A stretch of 64,000 bases of DNA from Maribacter forsetii DSM 18668 (lineage in GTDB: Bacteria; Bacteroidota; Bacteroidia; Flavobacteriales; Flavobacteriaceae). Positions within the stretch are counted from its first letter, which is position 1; each line of letters starts with the position of its first letter. The notes under the pieces are model-generated. The model made no database searches, was not told where the DNA came from, and saw only the letters and a list, made by a program, of their open reading frames with translations. Positions 63,790 through 64,000 of this stretch are shown here, one piece after another. The translations under genes were made by a program, and so were the position numbers. Location: positions 1,240,001 to 1,304,000 of the forward strand of contig NZ_JQLH01000001.1 of NCBI RefSeq assembly GCF_000744105.1. The letters are read 5' to 3'.

Positions 63790-64000
63790 ATGTATACAGC
63801 TATTACATTTATTGCTTTTACCGCTTTTGTAGCACTTTACTCATGGTATAAACTGAGAAAAGAAAAACTAGATTCAAAAGACGGTTATTTTCTTGGTGGA
63901 AGAAGTTTAACAGGCGTTGTTATTGCCGGGTCAATGTTGTTGACAAACATTTCTACCGAACATTTAATAGGTATGAACGGCTCGTCTTACAAAAACGGAT
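63790..64000 (+). CDS. Sodium/solute symporter (SSS family), N-terminal fragment
   Basis: The first 70 codons of a gene that runs off the right edge, starting with ATG at 63790. It shows a first membrane helix (about 2-20), then a LDSKDGYFLGGRSLTG loop, and a second helix with GSMLLTNISTEHLIGMNG; the FLGGRSL and NISTEHLIG motifs are those of SGLT/SSS-type sodium symporters. Position directly after MIOX makes inositol or a related sugar the likely substrate, which is inferred from context only. Confidence 0.88.
   Translation, partial: MYTAITFIAFTAFVALYSWYKLRKEKLDSKDGYFLGGRSLTGVVIAGSMLLTNISTEHLIGMNGSSYKNG

Noticed and set aside
1..64000. Mobile elements, CRISPR arrays, tRNA or rRNA genes
   Set aside because: No transposase, integrase, regularly spaced repeat array or cloverleaf-like sequence was recognised on either strand.

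Overview
The window is an AT-rich stretch of a Bacteroidota chromosome, almost certainly from a (probably marine) member of the Flavobacteriaceae. The evidence is SusC/SusD and hybrid two-component (HTCS) genes, DUF4293 beside rho, Bacteroidota-type TAnnTTTG promoter elements, the absence of strong Shine-Dalgarno sites, and many lipoproteins with SC lipoboxes. No tRNA, rRNA, CRISPR array, transposase or integrase was seen.

Positions 1-12156 are mostly housekeeping: the 5' end of rho, DUF4293, a DM13 lipoprotein, an outer-membrane barrel, a YfcE-type phosphoesterase, truA with an MsbA-like ABC exporter, cdaA (c-di-AMP synthase) coupled to a zinc-ribbon membrane protein, folP, DUF1599, a DoxX/MauE-like protein, tpiA, prmA, clpS and a small conserved protein.

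Positions 12157-21300 form a uronate/aldose block: uxaC (glucuronate isomerase) with a complete TRAP transporter (DctP, DctQ, DctM), a convergent LacI regulator, a Nudix-type transcription regulator with a degenerate Nudix box, and a galM/glucose-dehydrogenase pair. A LacI-like palindrome lies upstream of uxaC, and a better copy lies upstream of a distant cytochrome c lipoprotein gene at 31372.

Positions 21331-28609 carry a Bacteroidota curli (CsgA/B/C-H/E/F/G) operon with two domain fusions, capped by a beta-propeller lipoprotein and preceded by a SYLF-domain gene. A small membrane protein and a DMT exporter follow.

Positions 30382-64000 are a large polysaccharide/glycolipid utilisation locus. 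It holds two UxuB-like SDRs, uxuA, a GH78-like enzyme, a Tat-exported Gfo/Idh/MocA oxidoreductase, a double DUF1080 (3-keto-glycoside hydrolase-like) lipoprotein, SusC/SusD, two GH115-type proteins (alpha-glucuronidase family), GH92, GH3, a Ca-dependent PI-PLC-like lipoprotein, a calcineurin-like phosphatase, an HTCS regulator, a eukaryote-like myo-inositol oxygenase (MIOX) and the start of a sodium/solute symporter. Read as a pathway: extracellular and periplasmic enzymes strip sugars and phosphate from an inositol- and glucuronate-containing substrate, MIOX turns inositol into glucuronate, and UxaC, UxuB and UxuA take glucuronate to 2-keto-3-deoxygluconate. This combination fits glycosylated phosphoinositides, such as glycosyl inositol phosphorylceramide head groups, better than ordinary xylan; that is an inference.

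A direct repeat TCCAT-N16-TCCAT (21-bp period) was found by eye in front of susC, in front of the divergent DUF1080 operon and in front of MIOX, with a degenerate copy in front of the first SDR. Each lies at the same distance from a candidate -7 element, suggesting one HTCS regulon.
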